This document shows, piece by piece, positions 6,020 to 8,167 of a stretch of DNA of 8,167 bases (position 1 is its first letter; the number at the start of each line of letters is the position of its first letter). The stretch is from NCBI GenBank assembly GCA_945873675.1, contig CAMCEP010000115.1, positions 1 through 8,167 on the forward strand, written 5' to 3'. Source of the DNA: Asaia bogorensis (lineage in GTDB: Bacteria; Pseudomonadota; Alphaproteobacteria; Acetobacterales; Acetobacteraceae). The position numbers were made by a program, and so were the translations under genes. A model generated the notes under the pieces. That model had not been told where the DNA came from. It was given only the letters and a program-made list of their open reading frames with translations, and ran no database searches.

Positions 6020-6781
6020 TTAGGATTTGGCGAGGTCGCAAACGACCTCGCCAAATCCCGCAAACCCGGCCTGCACGCGCTGGCCGGGCGGGACGAAGAT
6101 GCAGCCCGTATAGGTGCCGGTCGTAACCACCTGACCGGCGCGCAAATGCTCGCCAAGACCATGCAGATGATTGGCGAGCCAGACTAAAGGCAGCACCGGA
6201 TCAACCGAAGGATTGCCTCCCTTCTGATCCACTTGCACCGCACCGGCATAGGATTGCTGCACAGCAAGATTGGGCAGATCAAAACTCCGCCAGTCCGCGA
6301 CATCAGCGCCCACCACATAGCCAAGATGCGCGATGTTATCGGCCATGCCTTCAGCGGGTGCCACTACCTTATGGTCAGCATAGCGCGATTGCACCAATTC
6401 CAGCAGCGGGAAGGCAGCATCCACCGCATCCAGCACCTCTTCGCGGCTATAGGCGCTGCCGCGCGGTGGCAGATCACGCTTCAGGCGAAAGGCAACTTCG
6501 GTTTCAAGGCCAACAGGGCGCGTATTCGCCACCCCCCAACGCCCGCCAGATTGGCGCGCGCCGCTGGCGGCCATGATACCGAAATTAGTGGGCTTGCCAG
6601 GCGGGGTCGCACATTTCCAGCCGCCAATAGCGCCACCCAGCGCCTTCAGCACACCGCGCTGCACGGCGAAGATCTCGGCCTCATTCCCTGGTATGACATC
6701 GCCAAGATTGGCGATGGGCGCGCCGCCCTTATGGACAGCAACCAGCTTTTCGATGGCGCGCGCGATATTGTTGGATGACAT
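6020..6781 (-). CDS. MhpD-like 2-keto-4-pentenoate hydratase / FAH-superfamily enzyme
   Basis: The product is a 253-residue cytoplasmic enzyme of the fumarylacetoacetate hydrolase superfamily, closest in pattern to 2-oxopent-4-enoate hydratase and 4-oxalocrotonate decarboxylase. Those enzymes act on unsaturated or dicarboxylic 2-keto acids with a divalent metal. Features seen: GGWKCATP near 53-60 (the GxK motif), GLETEVAFRL at 91-100 with Glu93 and Glu95 as likely metal ligands, LELVQSRYAD at 127-136 with Glu128, and WLANHLHGLGEHLRAGQVV at 201-219 leading into TTGTYTG. I chose the ATG at 6781 over a TTG start at 6820. AGGAAA precedes it at good spacing, and it leaves an 11-base gap to the upstream dehydrogenase gene where the TTG would give a 28-base overlap. 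No ring-cleavage genes are nearby, so a role in meta-cleavage is not supported. The final twelve sense codons form a perfect hairpin. Confidence 0.88.
   Translation of the reverse strand: MSSNNIARAIEKLVAVHKGGAPIANLGDVIPGNEAEIFAVQRGVLKALGGAIGGWKCATPPGKPTNFGIMAASGARQSGGRWGVANTRPVGLETEVAFRLKRDLPPRGSAYSREEVLDAVDAAFPLLELVQSRYADHKVVAPAEGMADNIAHLGYVVGADVADWRSFDLPNLAVQQSYAGAVQVDQKGGNPSVDPVLPLVWLANHLHGLGEHLRAGQVVTTGTYTGCIFVPPGQRVQAGFAGFGEVVCDLAKS
6023..6058. terminator. Perfect 16-bp stem, 4-base loop overlapping the 3' end of the MhpD-like gene
   Basis: GGATTTGGCGAGGTCG (6023-6038) and CGACCTCGCCAAATCC (6043-6058) are exact reverse complements separated by CAAA. The structure comprises the final sense codons of the minus-strand gene (GFGEVVCDLAKS), directly abutting its TAA at 6022-6020. 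It also starts 11 bases after the stop of the opposing dehydrogenase gene. In plus-strand RNA it would follow the AT-rich segment 6005-6022, so it could end transcription from both sides. It lacks a T-run, so whether it terminates or protects RNA ends is inferred, not shown. Confidence 0.7.
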
Positions 6782-6792
6782 GATCGGCTTTC

Positions 6793-7758
6793 CTATTCGT
6801 TCAATTCCGGAATGACCCAAAGCGGCGCCTCGCCGCGCGCCACGCGCTGCACATTGTCAAAAGCATTGCGCAGGCGGGCAATATTGCTGTCCTGCGTGGG
6901 GCCGGCCATATGCGCGGTCAGCACCACATTATCCAGGCTGAACAGCGGATTATCCGGCGGCGGTGGCTCCTGATCAAACACATCAAGCCCAGCGCCGGCG
7001 ATTTGGCCTGAAGACAGCGCGCGATGAAGCGCTGCTTCATCCACCACCGGGCCGCGGCTGGTATTGATCAAAAAGGCAGTCGGCTTCATCAGTGCCAATT
7101 CCGCCTCACCCAATAGCCCCTTGGTGCTGGCATTGAGCGGTACATGGAGCGAGACGATATCAGATGTCCTGAGCAATTCCCGATACAGCCTGAAGCGCAC
7201 ATTCAACGCATCTTCGGTTTCTTCGCGCAGCCGCGCGGTATCATAATAATGCACTGTCATGCCGAAAGCCTGCGCGAGCCGCGCGGTTTTCTTGCCGATG
7301 GTCCCCAGCCCCACAATGCCAAGCGTGCGCCCGCGCAATTCATAAAGCTTCGGCGTTTGATTGCCGCGCCAGCGACCAGCGGCGACATTGGCGTGTTGGC
7401 GGATCAATTGCCGCGATACCGCCAGCATCAGCAACACCGCATGTTCGGAAACCGCGGTGGAATTCGCGCCACCATTATTGGCAAAGGGCACGCCACCACG
7501 CCGCGCGGCGGCAATATCAGCGCGGTCATAACCCGCGCTCAATACCTGGATCAGCTTCAGCTTGGGGGCGATGGCGTAAAGCTCATCCTTCACCAGCATA
7601 TCCACGAAGCCAACCAGATATTCGGCCCCCGCCATCGCTTCCTTCCAATCCGCGCCGCCGGGCTTGGCGATGCGCAAATCAAAACCATCCGGCGCCATCT
7701 CCTGGATCACCGCCTCATCCACCATGGATTGCGTGACAACAACAATACGCGGCTTCAT
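6793..7758 (-). CDS. D-isomer-specific 2-hydroxyacid dehydrogenase (NAD-dependent)
   Basis: The product is a 321-residue cytoplasmic enzyme that interconverts a 2-keto acid and a 2-hydroxy acid. The catalytic residues are in place: Arg235 in NTSRGPVVDE, Glu264 in DVFDQEP and His283 in LTAHMAG. The nucleotide-binding loop is GLGTIG (150-155). Asp173 (HYYDTARL) at the end of the next strand points to NAD over NADP. SEHAVLLMLAVSR (104-116) and the LSAGYDRAD substrate loop (73-81) are also typical of the family, which includes glyoxylate/hydroxypyruvate reductases and phosphoglycerate dehydrogenases. No ACT domain follows, so it is not a regulated SerA. The start at 7758 has GGAGG (7763-7767) four bases upstream. 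It is first in a pair with the MhpD-like gene 11 bases downstream. The neighbourhood suggests keto-acid metabolism but does not identify the substrate. Confidence 0.93.
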   Translation of the reverse strand: MKPRIVVVTQSMVDEAVIQEMAPDGFDLRIAKPGGADWKEAMAGAEYLVGFVDMLVKDELYAIAPKLKLIQVLSAGYDRADIAAARRGGVPFANNGGANSTAVSEHAVLLMLAVSRQLIRQHANVAAGRWRGNQTPKLYELRGRTLGIVGLGTIGKKTARLAQAFGMTVHYYDTARLREETEDALNVRFRLYRELLRTSDIVSLHVPLNASTKGLLGEAELALMKPTAFLINTSRGPVVDEAALHRALSSGQIAGAGLDVFDQEPPPPDNPLFSLDNVVLTAHMAGPTQDSNIARLRNAFDNVQRVARGEAPLWVIPELNE

Positions 7759-7782
7759 GTTTCCTCCGAACTCGCTTTCCGG

Positions 7783-7855
7783 CGCAGCATGAACCGATAG
7801 GCGCCTGCCGCCAAGGGGCGGGATTGCCGCGGCGCTTGGCTGGCGCCATGCTGCG
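7783..7855. repeat. Nested imperfect inverted repeat in the divergent dehydrogenase / MFS intergenic region
   Basis: Four complementary segments nest in order: CGCAGCATG (7783-7791) with CATGCTGCG (7847-7855), GCGCC (7801-7805) with GGCGC (7842-7846), GCCAAG (7810-7815) with CTTGGC (7835-7840), and GCGG (7818-7821) with CCGC (7827-7830). This gives 24 pairs in one long interrupted hairpin. It sits 24 bases upstream of the minus-strand start at 7758 and 73 bases upstream of the plus-strand start at 7929. It may be a structured leader RNA, or a spaced operator using the outer 9-bp arms. It resembles no riboswitch class that I recognise. Confidence 0.4.
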
Positions 7856-7928
7856 GGGCGTGAAGCGAACAGGCCAGGGGTGATAGCAAGGTGAAGCAGC
7901 AGCGCGCGGCGCCAAGGGCAGGCCCGGC

Positions 7929-8167
7929 ATGAAGGAAGCCCCTTCGCGGCGCGCTTGGTTCATCCTCGGGGGCGGCTTTTTGGCCTTCACCATCAGTGCC
8001 GGCCTGATGCATGCTTACAGTGTTTTTCTGCTGGCTTTCATTGCCGAGTTTCGCTGGACCCGAGCGGAAAGTTCCATCGCCTATTCGGTCGGGCAGGTGG
8101 TGGGCGGTGTTTCATCCCCGCTGGTGGGCGGCATGGTGGATCGGCTTGGTGCGCGGCGCATGGTGCT
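7929..8167 (+). CDS. Major facilitator superfamily transporter, N-terminal fragment
   Basis: Only the first 79 codons are present; the gene runs off the right edge. A short charged N-terminus (MKEAPSRRAW) precedes a first membrane helix at about 10-33 (FILGGGFLAFTISAGLMHAY and on). A loop FRWTRAESS (41-49) and a second helix at about 50-70 follow, then GGMVDRLGARRMV (67-79). The last is the MFS motif A between helices 2 and 3, with Asp71, Arg72, Gly74, Arg76 and Arg77. The overall look (HAYSVFLLAF, then WTRAE) resembles the monocarboxylate / oxalate-formate exchanger branch, suggesting an organic-acid permease of the inner membrane, but this is tentative. AAGGGCAGG (7914-7922) lies upstream of the ATG. 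In-frame stops at 7881-7886 rule out a longer start. Confidence 0.87.
   Translation, partial: MKEAPSRRAWFILGGGFLAFTISAGLMHAYSVFLLAFIAEFRWTRAESSIAYSVGQVVGGVSSPLVGGMVDRLGARRMV

Noticed and set aside
6782..6820. Longer MhpD-like start at TTG 6820
   Set aside because: It needs a rare start codon and overlaps the upstream dehydrogenase gene by 28 bases. The ATG at 6781 has AGGAAA at good spacing and begins a family-like N-terminus.
7759..7928. Known riboswitch or small RNA in the divergent region
   Set aside because: The nested pairing does not match any riboswitch family that I can recognise, so it is left as an unexplained structure.

Overview
The window reads as GC-rich proteobacterial DNA, dense with short-gapped genes, most likely from an alphaproteobacterium of the Acetobacteraceae/Rhodospirillales type. 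This placement is inferred from base composition, AGGA/GGAGG-type ribosome sites, two Bug-family solute receptors and a DUF4139 protein. A betaproteobacterium cannot be excluded. No rRNA, tRNA, CRISPR array, insertion sequence or phage gene was seen. No stretch above 300 bases lacks a gene.

Layout. (1) At the left edge is the start of a ThDP-dependent enzyme (minus, 1-209, cut by the window), divergent from a tripartite-tricarboxylate-type (Bug) solute-binding protein (plus, 335-1315). (2) A minus-strand pair follows: an NTF2-like protein (3360-3818), then a secreted DUF4139 protein (1320-3305) that converges on the first receptor with a 4-base gap. (3) A plus-strand pair encodes a second Bug receptor (3957-4934) and an Ldh_2-family malate/L-lactate-type dehydrogenase (4962-6011). 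(4) A minus-strand pair encodes a D-isomer 2-hydroxyacid dehydrogenase (6793-7758) and an MhpD-like 2-keto-4-pentenoate hydratase/FAH-superfamily enzyme (6020-6781). It converges on the Ldh gene with an 8-base gap. (5) At the right edge is the start of a major facilitator transporter (plus, 7929-8167, cut).

Taken together this looks like accessory carboxylic-acid metabolism. Periplasmic receptors and a permease could bring in an organic acid. Two NAD(P)-dependent hydroxyacid dehydrogenases from unrelated folds could interconvert 2-hydroxy and 2-keto acids. A hydratase/hydrolase-type enzyme and a ThDP enzyme could act on keto acids. The actual substrate cannot be read from the sequence.

The most unusual feature is structural. 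At both convergent junctions, strong inverted repeats lie inside the last codons of the genes instead of between them: a 16-bp perfect stem in the hydratase gene, a 14-bp perfect stem in the Ldh gene, and an 11-position stem with one mismatch in the first receptor gene. They look like transcript-end signals folded into reading frames. The divergent intergenic regions also hold inverted repeats (295-308, 3875-3896, 7783-7855) that could be operators or leader structures. I did not find convincing evidence for an entirely new multi-gene system.
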